The notes below the pieces were generated by a model. That model searched no databases, was not told where the DNA came from, and saw nothing but the letters and a program-made list of their open reading frames with translations. Shown piece by piece: positions 8,897 through 17,066 of a DNA stretch of 64,000 nt (position 1 is the first letter of the stretch; every line of letters begins with the position of its first letter). The stretch comes from Photobacterium rosenbergii (GTDB lineage: Bacteria > Pseudomonadota > Gammaproteobacteria > Enterobacterales > Vibrionaceae): NCBI RefSeq assembly GCF_003026455.1, contig NZ_PYMB01000001.1:620001-684000 (forward strand), read 5' to 3'. Made by a program: the position numbers and the translations under genes.

Positions 8897-9032
8897 AGCT
8901 ACTCCTTTCTCCTTGCTGAAGGCGATATCAAGGCTTCAAATCAATGCGTATTAACGTTACTAGTATTAACACAAAGACAACAAGAAACACATAGATAGTT
9001 CACGGATTGAGTATGGTTGATTTAAAAAGAAA

Positions 9033-9052
9033 AAAGCGCCCAGAGGCGCTTT
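9033..9052 (-). terminator. Terminator of the phasin-like gene
   Basis: AAAGCGCC, loop CAGA, GGCGCTTT, followed on the minus strand by an A/U-rich run. It lies 25 bases past the stop of the coiled-coil gene. Confidence 0.85.
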
Positions 9053-9076
9053 ATACGTATCAGTAAACGGAAATGA

Positions 9077-9754
9077 TTATGAACTTTGGCTAACGGCTTC
9101 CAATTGACTTTGTAAATTCGCAAGCTGTTGCTTCAATTCAGCATTTTGCTTATTCAGTGATTGATTATCTTGTTGGGCAGCGACCTTATCAGCCTCAAGC
9201 AAATTAACTTGCTCTTCAAGCTGTTTGTTGGTTTCCGTAGCAGATTCTAGATCGGCTTTTGCTTTGCGTGCATTACGCTGTGCCGTTTGTTTAGCTTTGG
9301 TGGCTTTAGTGACATCATCATCACTTTTTGCTAAAGACTTGGCCAGTTCTTCAATTTTGCCTTCTTGAGCCGTTACCTGAGTAAGTAACTCAGCTTCTTT
9401 TGCCTTAGCCAGTTCTAACTCTTGAGCAAATTCTTCACTCGCGCTCGTTGGCAAACCCGCTAATGCACTCCATTGGTCGGCCATATTCCTTGTCATTTGA
9501 TCCATAAGATCAAAAGGGAAGCACAAGGATTGTTGTTGATAGTTTTTACTGGCAAATTGCTTATCCATCTCTTCAATCAATTTGAAGCTTTGCTGATAGC
9601 TCTGCTCAAGTAGTCGCCTAGTGCTATCTACGGTCATAGTTTCGAAAGCTTTGCCAGCTAACATCATCTGTTGAAAGTGTTTTACGAACGCCTCAGGTTG
9701 AGCCGCTTCGCTAAATTTCATAAAGGGGTGAGAGTTAACATCATAATCCATCAT
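9077..9754 (-). CDS. Phasin-like protein with long C-terminal coiled coil
   Basis: Predicted cytoplasmic helical protein of 225 residues. The N-terminal half (about 1-105) is amphipathic and resembles phasin-type granule-associated proteins (for example MKFSEAAQPEAFVKHFQQMM). The C-terminal 110 residues are an uninterrupted heptad-rich coiled coil full of Ala, Lys, Glu and Gln. The start is the ATG at 9754 (or its neighbour at 9751), preceded by AGGA. The longer frame up to 9808 lacks a ribosome site. No polyhydroxyalkanoate genes occur in the window, so a phasin role is only suggested. It is divergent from a lipase gene. Confidence 0.5.
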   Translation of the reverse strand: MMDYDVNSHPFMKFSEAAQPEAFVKHFQQMMLAGKAFETMTVDSTRRLLEQSYQQSFKLIEEMDKQFASKNYQQQSLCFPFDLMDQMTRNMADQWSALAGLPTSASEEFAQELELAKAKEAELLTQVTAQEGKIEELAKSLAKSDDDVTKATKAKQTAQRNARKAKADLESATETNKQLEEQVNLLEADKVAAQQDNQSLNKQNAELKQQLANLQSQLEAVSQSS

Positions 9755-10021
9755 GTGTTCCTGCCATGTATCTACTAAATAGTTAAAAAAGCATGAAAAT
9801 CCAGCCACCTATTCTTATATCAAATTGCAACGTCATTGGACAAATATTAAGCAAGGTATTTCATAAAATTTGATCTATATGCAATGATTTATTCATCTTA
9901 CAAGGCTTGCATGACAGTTTTTATTTCACACAGTGATCATTATCAAGCCATTAGCTTATTAGAAATGTCACATACTTAAGCTATATGTTTTAGTCATCTG
10001 TGTGGTGAGGAACAGCATTGA

Positions 10022-10870
10022 ATGAAACCTTTGAAGCGATACCAATATGAACGCTATGCCATTCTTTGTAACCTCGCCTACCCCACAACCTTTAACCACA
10101 CCCTGTATGGATTCGATAAAAATGGTCGCCATGAAGTCACAGACCGTTGGGGGCGCACTATTATTCGTATTCTGTGGGGAGAGAGAAATGAAGTTGTCGT
10201 GGTCTTTAAAGGTTCTCAAAGCATCTGGGATTGGTTAATCAATCTGGCTTTCTTTCCCAAAAAGATCCGCTCCGGTGAGCACGATTGCCATGTTCACTGG
10301 GGGTATTACTCTTTGCTTGAGCAACATAGCAAAGCCAACACGATCAAGCCTAACCCTCACTTAAGTGATGCCATGAACGTCGAATTTATGCAGGCTAGCG
10401 AGAAAAACCTCAAGCAAACAGCGCTTACGTTATATGAGCAGATAGAGTCCGTGCTACTTCCCCTAATACAACAAGGTAAAAGAGTCACCTTCACCGGCCA
10501 CTCATCAGGAGGAGCAATGGCGATTTTAGTCGCCCACCGGTTATATCAGCATCAGCCCACCGCCATTAAACGGATCGTGACGTTTGGCCAGCCCGCGACA
10601 GGTTTCTGGAATTTCAAACAACATTACCCACTTGCTAAACGCACCTACCGTATCTGCTGTGATTTGGACATTGTGACTTTTCTACCGCCTATTCCCTTTA
10701 TGTTCTGGCATGTAGGCAAAGTCCTTTGGCTTCACAACGGTAAAATTTATGAAGATACGCCGACCATGGCGAGGCTATACCGCTCTATCGTTAGTTGGTT
10801 GCTGAGGCCTATCACCTACCATTACATGAATAAGTACATCCGAAACAAAGACTTCTTTGATAAGCACTAA
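10022..10870 (+). CDS. Class 3 lipase (alpha/beta hydrolase)
   Basis: Putative triacylglycerol lipase of 282 residues. The core of the class 3 lipase family is visible: VVVVFKGSQSIWDWLINLAF (oxyanion region), the nucleophile elbow TFTGHSSGGAMA with Ser near residue 160, and VTFGQPATG after the next strand. The Asp (CCDLDIVTFLPP) and a later His complete a plausible triad. No signal peptide is seen, so it is probably intracellular or exported by another route. A GAGGA element lies about 10 bases before the ATG. It is divergent from the phasin-like gene. Confidence 0.82.
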   Translation: MKPLKRYQYERYAILCNLAYPTTFNHTLYGFDKNGRHEVTDRWGRTIIRILWGERNEVVVVFKGSQSIWDWLINLAFFPKKIRSGEHDCHVHWGYYSLLEQHSKANTIKPNPHLSDAMNVEFMQASEKNLKQTALTLYEQIESVLLPLIQQGKRVTFTGHSSGGAMAILVAHRLYQHQPTAIKRIVTFGQPATGFWNFKQHYPLAKRTYRICCDLDIVTFLPPIPFMFWHVGKVLWLHNGKIYEDTPTMARLYRSIVSWLLRPITYHYMNKYIRNKDFFDKH

Positions 10871-10947
10871 GTAAATAGCGACATCAACTTTGGGGAGGTT
10901 GGCAAAACAGGTATAGTGAGCTCAAGCTTTTTACTTGATTAACCACT

Positions 10948-11676
10948 ATGTCTGAATCAATTACTGTATTAACTGAAATCATCCACTCACGACGCTCAGT
11001 GCGCAAATATGACCAATCAGCTCCTTTTGATCACCAAGCTGTCACCCGTTCTCTTGAATTGGCCATACTCTCCCCTAATAGCTCGAACATGCAATTATGG
11101 GAATTTCACCGTGTCGTTAGCGAAGATAAGCGTGAACAACTTGCGCGCCATTGCATGGGACAAAACGCTGCAAAAACAGCGAACGAACTGGTCGCTTTTG
11201 TTGTGACGCCACATAAGTGGAAAGGCCGGGCAGAAATGAATGCGGCTACAATTCGAGGCGCTTTCGAAGGCCGTGAAGATGCAACCGCCAAGCGTGCACT
11301 GAAATATTATGAAAAGTTAATCCCGTTCGTTTACAACAATGATCGCTTCGGGATCTTCGGTCTTGGCAGAAAGATCCTCAGTAACATTCTGGGTTTTAAC
11401 AAGCCGATGGTGAGGGAAGTTAGCAAAGCGGATGTACGTGTCTGCCTGCACAAAAGCAGTTCACTCGCTGCAATGACATTTATGACTGCGATGCGAGCCG
11501 AAGGCTATGATACGTGCCCAATGGAAGGTTTTGACTCCAAGCGCGCCAAAGCCCTGCTGGGGCTTCATAAGGACGCTGAAATCACTATGATCGTAAGTTG
11601 TGGAAAGCGTGCCGAAGATGGTATTTACAGCGAGAGACATCGTGTTGCCAACGATGAGGTTATAATCAGTCATTAA
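10948..11676 (+). CDS. Nitroreductase-family FMN oxidoreductase
   Basis: Probable FMN-dependent NAD(P)H oxidoreductase of 242 residues. It opens with the nitroreductase hallmark IIHSRRSVRKYD, the phosphate-binding Arg/Ser segment, followed by SPNSSNMQLWEFHRVV, which contacts FMN. LAAMTFMTAMRAEGYDTCPMEGFD matches the second conserved block of the family. A nonstandard insertion rich in basic and aromatic residues lies in the middle (about 110-150). The physiological substrate is unknown. The gene lies 77 bases after the lipase gene on the same strand and could be cotranscribed, although its ribosome site is weak. Confidence 0.85.
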   Translation: MSESITVLTEIIHSRRSVRKYDQSAPFDHQAVTRSLELAILSPNSSNMQLWEFHRVVSEDKREQLARHCMGQNAAKTANELVAFVVTPHKWKGRAEMNAATIRGAFEGREDATAKRALKYYEKLIPFVYNNDRFGIFGLGRKILSNILGFNKPMVREVSKADVRVCLHKSSSLAAMTFMTAMRAEGYDTCPMEGFDSKRAKALLGLHKDAEITMIVSCGKRAEDGIYSERHRVANDEVIISH

Positions 11677-11766
11677 TTGAGCAAATAAATCGCAAGCCAT
11701 ACCCAGAAGGTTTCTTTTGCGGTATGGTGTTGGCAATCAAAGCAAAAAGAACGGTCAGTAGTCCAG

Positions 11767-12267
11767 ATGAAACAACTCATCGAACGAAAAAACCGGTGGA
11801 TGGCAAGCCATATCACCGAAGCGGAGTTCCCAACCCCCCTCAGTGAAAAAGGACTTGCCTTATATCAAGCCGCCCAGAAATCATTAACTTTTGAGCCCCA
11901 CCAAGCTCTTGATTCTGAAAGCTCAAACTCACTGACCATCTACCCAGTAGACTGCCATCCCCTCACTATTCGATACTCGCTTGTCCTTGCCAACCGCTGG
12001 CAAAATGAATCAGACAAAGAAGCCTTGATTGAATACCTTACCCAAATCATGTTTGAAGAAGATTCTCCTGCACAGCTATTTGTTGGATTCTTCAAAGGTA
12101 AGCCTGCAGCATGTGGCATGCTGTTCCATGATACCGAGCACGGTACTTTAATCTGTGATGTCGCCGCTTTGCCTGTACCGAACCAATCAGCATTGATTAG
12201 TGAGATGCAACACTCCCTCGCAGCGAAAGCAGCAGACCAACCACTTTATTGCGAGCAAATGGACTAA
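11767..12267 (+). CDS. Conserved hypothetical protein with GNAT-like C-terminal stretch
   Basis: Cytoplasmic protein of 166 residues that I do not recognise with certainty. The stretch from about residue 107, QLFVGFFKGKPAACGMLF followed by ICDVAALP, resembles the acetyl-CoA-binding strands of GNAT acetyltransferases. The characteristic R/Q-x-x-G-x-G/A loop is absent, so an enzyme function is not supported. It lacks a signal peptide and membrane segments. It follows the nitroreductase gene by 90 bases on the same strand and ends in a strong terminator. Confidence 0.55.
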   Translation: MKQLIERKNRWMASHITEAEFPTPLSEKGLALYQAAQKSLTFEPHQALDSESSNSLTIYPVDCHPLTIRYSLVLANRWQNESDKEALIEYLTQIMFEEDSPAQLFVGFFKGKPAACGMLFHDTEHGTLICDVAALPVPNQSALISEMQHSLAAKAADQPLYCEQMD

Positions 12268-12300
12268 TGATTTCCTGCCTGTAATTTGTGCCTAATAAAT

Positions 12301-12332
12301 AAAGAGCCAGTCATTTCAATGACTGGCTCTTT
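12301..12332. terminator. Bidirectional terminator
   Basis: A perfect 15-bp stem with a 2-base loop, AAAGAGCCAGTCATT against AATGACTGGCTCTTT. It lies between converging genes and serves both. Confidence 0.92.
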
Positions 12333-12360
12333 AGTTTCCGCTATCCCTAACTAAATGGTA

Positions 12361-13179
12361 TTAGTTAGCGTGGTGGGATAAGAATGCACGCAGCTTGTCA
12401 GTGACAAATTCAGGCTGCTCTAGGTTACTAATATGACCCGCATTGGGGATCAGAACAAATTCACTGCCAGTGATCCCGTCGTGCATCAGTTGAGATTCTA
12501 GAACTGGGCGCATTGCATCTTTCGCGCCGACCATAATCAAGGTTGGCAAAGCAAACATCTCTGTATCTTCGAACATGTCTCGACGCCCAAAAATCATACG
12601 ACCAGCCTTAGCCAGCGCATGCGCTTTCTCTTTTGTTGATGCCAACAGGTTTTCACGGAATGTGTGACGAATAGGATCGCTACTGTCTACACCTGCAAAC
12701 TGCCGGTCATCAAAAAACTCAACGATGTCAGTGGTGAGTGCCGAATGCGCTTCCATTTCAGCCATCTTGGCAAAATACTTGGTGTGAACAACTTCGGGCT
12801 CTAAGCCAACGAAGGTATCCATCAACACTAAACTCTTAACGCGTGCTGGTGCATTAATCACAAGCTCGGTTGCCCACATTCCCCCGGAAGACAATCCAAT
12901 TAATGAAAAAGTATCAATATCCAAATGTTCAAGAAGCGCCAACACATCATTGGCATAATCTTTTAATGTACGGGTTGATTCGGGTGCGGCTGATGACTGG
13001 CCGTGCCCCCAAAAGTCCGGGACAATACAGCGATAGGACTGACTGAGAACTTCAACCTGTGGCGCCCACATGGTGCTATCCCACAAATAACTGTGTCCGA
13101 AGACAAGTACCGGGCCTTCACCGATATCCTGATATTGCATTGTTTGCGCATTGATAGTAAAAGTTTTCATACGTTCCAT
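12361..13179 (-). CDS. Alpha/beta hydrolase
   Basis: Cytoplasmic alpha/beta hydrolase of 272 residues. The fold is complete: strand VLVFGHSYLWDSTMW with the oxyanion loop, FWGHGQSS, the nucleophile elbow LIGLSSGGMWA (Ser near residue 97), the acid in VGAKDAM, and the base in PNAGHISNLEQPE. It resembles the 3-oxoadipate enol-lactonase/BioH type of small hydrolase. Nothing in the neighbourhood defines the substrate. It lies 33 bases downstream of the MATE exporter on the same strand, so the two are probably cotranscribed. An internal ATG at 13170 is an alternative start. Confidence 0.86.
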   Translation of the reverse strand: MERMKTFTINAQTMQYQDIGEGPVLVFGHSYLWDSTMWAPQVEVLSQSYRCIVPDFWGHGQSSAAPESTRTLKDYANDVLALLEHLDIDTFSLIGLSSGGMWATELVINAPARVKSLVLMDTFVGLEPEVVHTKYFAKMAEMEAHSALTTDIVEFFDDRQFAGVDSSDPIRHTFRENLLASTKEKAHALAKAGRMIFGRRDMFEDTEMFALPTLIMVGAKDAMRPVLESQLMHDGITGSEFVLIPNAGHISNLEQPEFVTDKLRAFLSHHAN

Positions 13180-13212
13180 TCCAACTTTTTGTTTTCGTTA
13201 TATTCTATTACG

Positions 13213-14568
13213 TTAATACGGGGTGCTGTTAGCAAACTTAGTTTCTACTGCACGCATACCCCGTTGATATGAACTCCAGGCCACGATACCTGCCAGCACA
13301 TTACCGAGCATAGCGCCAATAAACAGACCTTTAATACCACCATACTCTGCACCAAGCCAAAGTAGCGGTAGGAAGCAAACAAACAGGCGTAGTGCCGATA
13401 TCACCAAAGCCCGCATTGGCATGGTCAGCGCATTACAGATAGACACCATCAACATACAGATACCTAATGGACCAAGGCTCAGTGGTACCCAAGTTAAATG
13501 AATGGCAAGAATATCTCCAACGGCATCTTCACTTGTGAGTAAATCTGTTAGGGGGGTAAGCGCGATAAACAGAAGAACGGCAATAGCTAACTGCCAGACC
13601 AAGACAAATTTCACCGATAGCGAAACCAGAGACTTAATCTTACCTATCTCCCCTTTGCCCAACCAGCGGCCAACCATTGGCGGCATAGACATGGTCAGCG
13701 CAAGGATAATAACGATAGAGAAAAACTCCAGCCTTGAGCCTAACGCCCAAGCGGCAACGGTAGCCGCCCCAAAGCCTGCGACTAATTTGGTCGCCAGCAT
13801 TGACGATAACGGCGGCAATAATTGGCTAAGCATGGCTGGTGCCATGATATTCACCAACTCTTTCATCGAGGCGAAAATATCCAGGCCCTGCCACTCAAAG
13901 CTCAACCAGTGGCGTTGAATCACCTTGGGGTAAACCGCAATCATACCGACACCGAAGGCGACAACGGTTGCCCAAGCGGCACCGACGAGTCCCATATCGA
14001 AGGTGAAGATAAATAATGGGTCAAGAGCCATATTCAGTAAGCTGGTTACTACCATCATGATTCCCGGCAACATAGTATTCCCATTGGCACGACACAAACT
14101 GTAAGCAAAGTACAACATCGCACCGCACCATGAACTTGCCAACCATGCCGGCCAATAACTATCAATCACGGGATAGACGTCCTGCGGTGCACTGAGCAAC
14201 TGTAAAATACCGCCGCGTGCAAACCATATGAATAGGCAAATCAATAAGACGCTGAGCGCTCCTGTAATAACAACCAACCCACCCAACTGCTTTGCTCGCT
14301 GGTATTCACCGCTACCTAACACCCGGGATATTAAAGAGGTTGTCGCAATGCCTAACCCCACTTGCAGACCGATGATCACCATCTGCATGGGTAACGTAAA
14401 ACCTTGTGCAGCAAGCGGCAACACACCTAACTGACCAATAAAAGCACTATCAACCAATTGAAAGCTCATGAGCGAGAGGACGCCAAACAGCATTGGCCAA
14501 GTCATATCAAATAATTGACGACCAAGGGACGTTTCAGAAGAAGGCTGAGTTTCTGATTTTGAAGGCAT
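13213..14568 (-). CDS. MATE-family efflux transporter
   Basis: Inner membrane multidrug and toxin extrusion protein of 451 residues with about 12 hydrophobic segments. The N-terminal half begins TWPMLFGVLSLMSFQLVDSA and contains FIGQLGVLPLAAQGF. The second half repeats the pattern (MAPAMLSQLLPPLSSMLATK and GAATVAAWALGSRLEF), as expected for the duplicated MATE fold. It likely exports cationic or amphipathic compounds using a Na+ or H+ gradient. It leads a probable two-gene operon with the alpha/beta hydrolase. No regulator is adjacent. Confidence 0.9.
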   Translation of the reverse strand: MPSKSETQPSSETSLGRQLFDMTWPMLFGVLSLMSFQLVDSAFIGQLGVLPLAAQGFTLPMQMVIIGLQVGLGIATTSLISRVLGSGEYQRAKQLGGLVVITGALSVLLICLFIWFARGGILQLLSAPQDVYPVIDSYWPAWLASSWCGAMLYFAYSLCRANGNTMLPGIMMVVTSLLNMALDPLFIFTFDMGLVGAAWATVVAFGVGMIAVYPKVIQRHWLSFEWQGLDIFASMKELVNIMAPAMLSQLLPPLSSMLATKLVAGFGAATVAAWALGSRLEFFSIVIILALTMSMPPMVGRWLGKGEIGKIKSLVSLSVKFVLVWQLAIAVLLFIALTPLTDLLTSEDAVGDILAIHLTWVPLSLGPLGICMLMVSICNALTMPMRALVISALRLFVCFLPLLWLGAEYGGIKGLFIGAMLGNVLAGIVAWSSYQRGMRAVETKFANSTPY

Positions 14569-14609
14569 AGTGTTTAAGTATCTTTATTCTTGATTATTAA
14601 AGTCTATAT

Positions 14610-14660
14610 ACAAAAAAGCTCGGCAGTAAGAATCCTTAGTTTCTCACCTAACCGAGCTTT
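14610..14660 (-). terminator. Terminator-like hairpin after the MazG-like gene
   Basis: CCGAGCTTT at 14652-14660 pairs with its complement at 14615-14623 across a 28-base loop, and the minus strand continues into a U run. The large loop makes this less certain than the other terminators. Confidence 0.6.
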
Positions 14661-14677
14661 ATCGTTGCCGATTTAAG

Positions 14678-15256
14678 TTACGCTGTCACCAGTTTAACAA
14701 GATCAGCAGGACGGTAGTAGACTGACTTCAGTACTTTACCCTGGCGAACAAGCTTGCCACCAAGATCAACGTCTTTGGCACACTTAGCAATAATGAATTC
14801 ACCTTTCTGGCTACCGACAATTTCTACGCCTTGTTTTGCGTAGAAAGCTTTTGTTTCTTCAAATTCTGTTTCGTTACGGCATACTTTGCTCATATTGCTT
14901 GAATGAACTTCATCCCAACAAGAAACAAAATCAAAGCCTAAGCGCTTGGCAATCTGAAGAAGCAAGTCGATCAAATAGCTGATACCAACGTTTGATTCAA
15001 CTTTGTCATCACCTAAATGAACCAAACGGCCCATCAGGACATACACAGAGTCAACAATTGCATCGGCTTGCTCTACTAGAGAGTCCGCCTCTGCAAGTTC
15101 GGTTAACTCTTCAACCGCCAGCGATGTATGTAGTGCATCAGCCTGTTCGTTCAAACTGGAAGGCGACTCGATATCCAAGTCAAAAGTATTTCGAAATTCA
15201 CGAATATCACGGTAAAGGTGATCGAACAGTGCTTGATCCAAAACAGACAGCTTCAT
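14678..15256 (-). CDS. PRA-PH/MazG-superfamily nucleotide pyrophosphohydrolase-like protein
   Basis: Cytoplasmic protein of 192 residues. The region from about residue 45 to 75 carries the acidic motif of all-alpha NTP pyrophosphatases (EELTELAEADSLVEQADAIV, then D in the same helix), which coordinates Mg2+. Further on, SCWDEVHSSNMSKVC is typical of phosphoribosyl-ATP pyrophosphohydrolase-like proteins. It is not HisE: there is no his gene nearby and the C-terminal half is an added domain of unknown role. A housecleaning nucleotide hydrolase is plausible. AGGAA lies before the ATG. Confidence 0.75.
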   Translation of the reverse strand: MKLSVLDQALFDHLYRDIREFRNTFDLDIESPSSLNEQADALHTSLAVEELTELAEADSLVEQADAIVDSVYVLMGRLVHLGDDKVESNVGISYLIDLLLQIAKRLGFDFVSCWDEVHSSNMSKVCRNETEFEETKAFYAKQGVEIVGSQKGEFIIAKCAKDVDLGGKLVRQGKVLKSVYYRPADLVKLVTA

Positions 15257-15429
15257 GCAACTTTCCTTTAAGTAAAATTAATCCTTATAGCCAACTGGAT
15301 AGTAACGATAAACCTTGATTGCCTCTACCCTGATAGCATCCGGCTTATAGTTAAATTACAACACCCAGTGGGTTGTTAGGATTGGAGAAATTCAGAACAA
15401 GGGACCCCATGGCTCCCTCGCTATAGGCT

Positions 15430-15457
15430 TACCAGCTAAATCTGGTTTTAGCTGGTA
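15430..15457. repeat. Perfect 11-bp inverted repeat downstream of yibL
   Basis: TACCAGCTAAA and its complement TTTAGCTGGTA are separated by 6 bases, 22 bases past the yibL stop codon. There is no U tract, so it is a hairpin or factor-dependent 3' end more than a classical terminator. Confidence 0.6.
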
Positions 15458-15478
15458 ACCAAAACCTCGTGCAGCCGA

Positions 15479-15835
15479 TTAAAACTCTTTAGGAGCATAA
15501 CCTGTTACAACAGTGATACCCATTTGACGGCCAAGTGCAGTCATTGGGTGAACAACAACCAAACCTTTTACTGATTTCTTAAGCTTACCCATGTCAGATT
15601 GTTCAGCTTTAGTCAGTGGGCGGTTAAAAGGCAAAGACGTCACATCAGACCCTTTTTTGTTAAGTTGACGCTTGGTCTGGTGCTTAACTTTATTAATTTT
15701 TTTGGTAATGGTCTCGATTTCTTGTGTCGCCTGACCAGCAATCGCCTGATCACCACGCTCTTGTGCCCCAGCCAACTTACGACGAAGTTTATCTAAACGG
15801 TTATTTAGACTCTGAAGCTCTTTATTTAAATTCAT
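15479..15835 (-). CDS. yibL: YibL family ribosome-associated protein
   Basis: Small basic cytoplasmic protein of 118 residues. The N-terminal half is a coiled coil (LQSLNNRLDKLRRKLAGAQ). The C-terminal half matches E. coli YibL closely as I remember it, with LPFNRPLTKAEQSDMGKLKK and SVKGLVVVHPMTALGR. YibL is reported to associate with ribosomal particles; its role is not established. An AAGG site lies 7 bases before the ATG. The gene is monocistronic. Confidence 0.85.
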   Translation of the reverse strand: MNLNKELQSLNNRLDKLRRKLAGAQERGDQAIAGQATQEIETITKKINKVKHQTKRQLNKKGSDVTSLPFNRPLTKAEQSDMGKLKKSVKGLVVVHPMTALGRQMGITVVTGYAPKEF

Positions 15836-16222
15836 GTAGTTACCTTATCTTTCTTCGCAATACCCTTTCACCAAATGCTTGGGTAAATTGCTTGACCGCT
15901 GATTATATAACAAGCGTCACACTTTGGGCGAAGAATCTGACAAAAAATGTCTTCAATCTTTGACTATTCAAAGATTTCCTCCTTGCAGTTGCCTTCAAGT
16001 GTCGCATCTATGAGACACGATACATTGCGTCACTGGCAGCTTTTTGCTCTTATATTCACAACGTCAATAAATTGAACAATAAGCCAATAAAACGACTGTA
16101 GAGGTTAGCATAAGGATATGTGTAAAGATTGTGGGTTGCGGACAGTTTTTGTTTCGATTGGTGGTACGCTCGAAACACAGAAACAATAAAAAAACAGGCC
16201 ATTTTCGGCCTGTTTTAGTTAA
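15836..16222. other. Intergenic region upstream of yibL
   Basis: A 387-base gap with no credible coding frame. It should contain the yibL promoter, read on the minus strand, and at its far end carries the terminator of the TRAP/HAD operon (16191-16216). I see no repeats that stand out elsewhere in it. Confidence 0.5.
16191..16216 (-). terminator. Terminator of the TRAP-HAD operon
   Basis: AAAACAGGCC and GGCCTGTTTT form a 10-bp stem with a 6-base loop. It lies 7 bases past the HAD phosphatase stop and is followed by a run of U on the minus strand. Confidence 0.9.
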
Positions 16223-17008
16223 TCATTTCACGCTAAGTAGCTTTTCAGTAAATTCTGCGAAACCAAAGCCTCCCGGCTTTGACATTACGACTTGTGGCTT
16301 ATGCTGTAATTGATCCCAGTAGTGCATGATATTTGCCACACCTACACTCTTTGGTAGCAATTCAAACATGAACTGATCATTCATAGAGTCACCCACATAA
16401 CAGGCCGTCTGCTTGATCTGTTGATCCGTTAGACCTTTTTCCTTTAAGAAGGCCGTCGCTGTGTCTTTCTTGGAATGGTCACCATACCAAGCATTGATAT
16501 GGATAGAGCTCGCTGTCGCACTAGCACCCAAGGCATGGATACGCGCAACAATTTGATTTACTGTTTCACTGTCAACCTTAGGCCGGTTCTGGCCAATATC
16601 AATTGCTACCTCGCAAATTCGATAGGCTTGGTCCAGAGTCAAATTCAGGTCGGGATAATCAGCTAGGATTGCTTCTATCTCTACTTTGAGGCGCTGCTGC
16701 GTGTTGCGAATATCTTCAATGGGTACATCGGAGCGCATCGTCAAAAAGCCATCTTTCTTTTCCATGATCACGGCGCCATTTTCAGCCAGTACCGCATCTA
16801 CTGGCCATAGTTGGGCAATGTGATCGCCCCAACCAGCACATGCACCGGTCACCGCAACGACTTTCTTCCCAGCTGTACGCAGCTTTTGCAGTGAAATTAA
16901 TGTCTCTGGCGGCAGTTGCCCTTGCCAAGTTAGGGTGTCGTCAACATCCGTCAACACCCATTCAATGTCTTTCCAATCTGGTGACAGGTCCGTTACTTGC
17001 GAATTCAT
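16223..17008 (-). CDS. HAD-IIB (Cof-type) phosphatase, last gene of the TRAP operon
   Basis: Cytoplasmic HAD-superfamily phosphatase of 261 residues. Motif I is WVLTDVDDTLTW with the nucleophile and acid Asp pair. Motif II is the Thr in VVAVTGACAGWGDH, the motif III Lys lies in GDHSKKDTATAF, and motif IV is CYVGDSMNDQFMF. The cap lies between motifs II and III, typical of the IIB subclass that hydrolyses sugar phosphates and mannosyl-phosphoglycerate. The start is the ATG at 17008 with GAGG 5 bases upstream; the frame is open further to 17056. It follows dctM by 58 bases, so it likely acts on the imported substrate or its phosphorylated product. Confidence 0.82.
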   Translation of the reverse strand: MNSQVTDLSPDWKDIEWVLTDVDDTLTWQGQLPPETLISLQKLRTAGKKVVAVTGACAGWGDHIAQLWPVDAVLAENGAVIMEKKDGFLTMRSDVPIEDIRNTQQRLKVEIEAILADYPDLNLTLDQAYRICEVAIDIGQNRPKVDSETVNQIVARIHALGASATASSIHINAWYGDHSKKDTATAFLKEKGLTDQQIKQTACYVGDSMNDQFMFELLPKSVGVANIMHYWDQLQHKPQVVMSKPGGFGFAEFTEKLLSVK

Positions 17009-17066
17009 AATTACCTCAAATCTTTCTTGGTGACTCCCTTGGTACTGATTCACCAAGGGAACCGTG

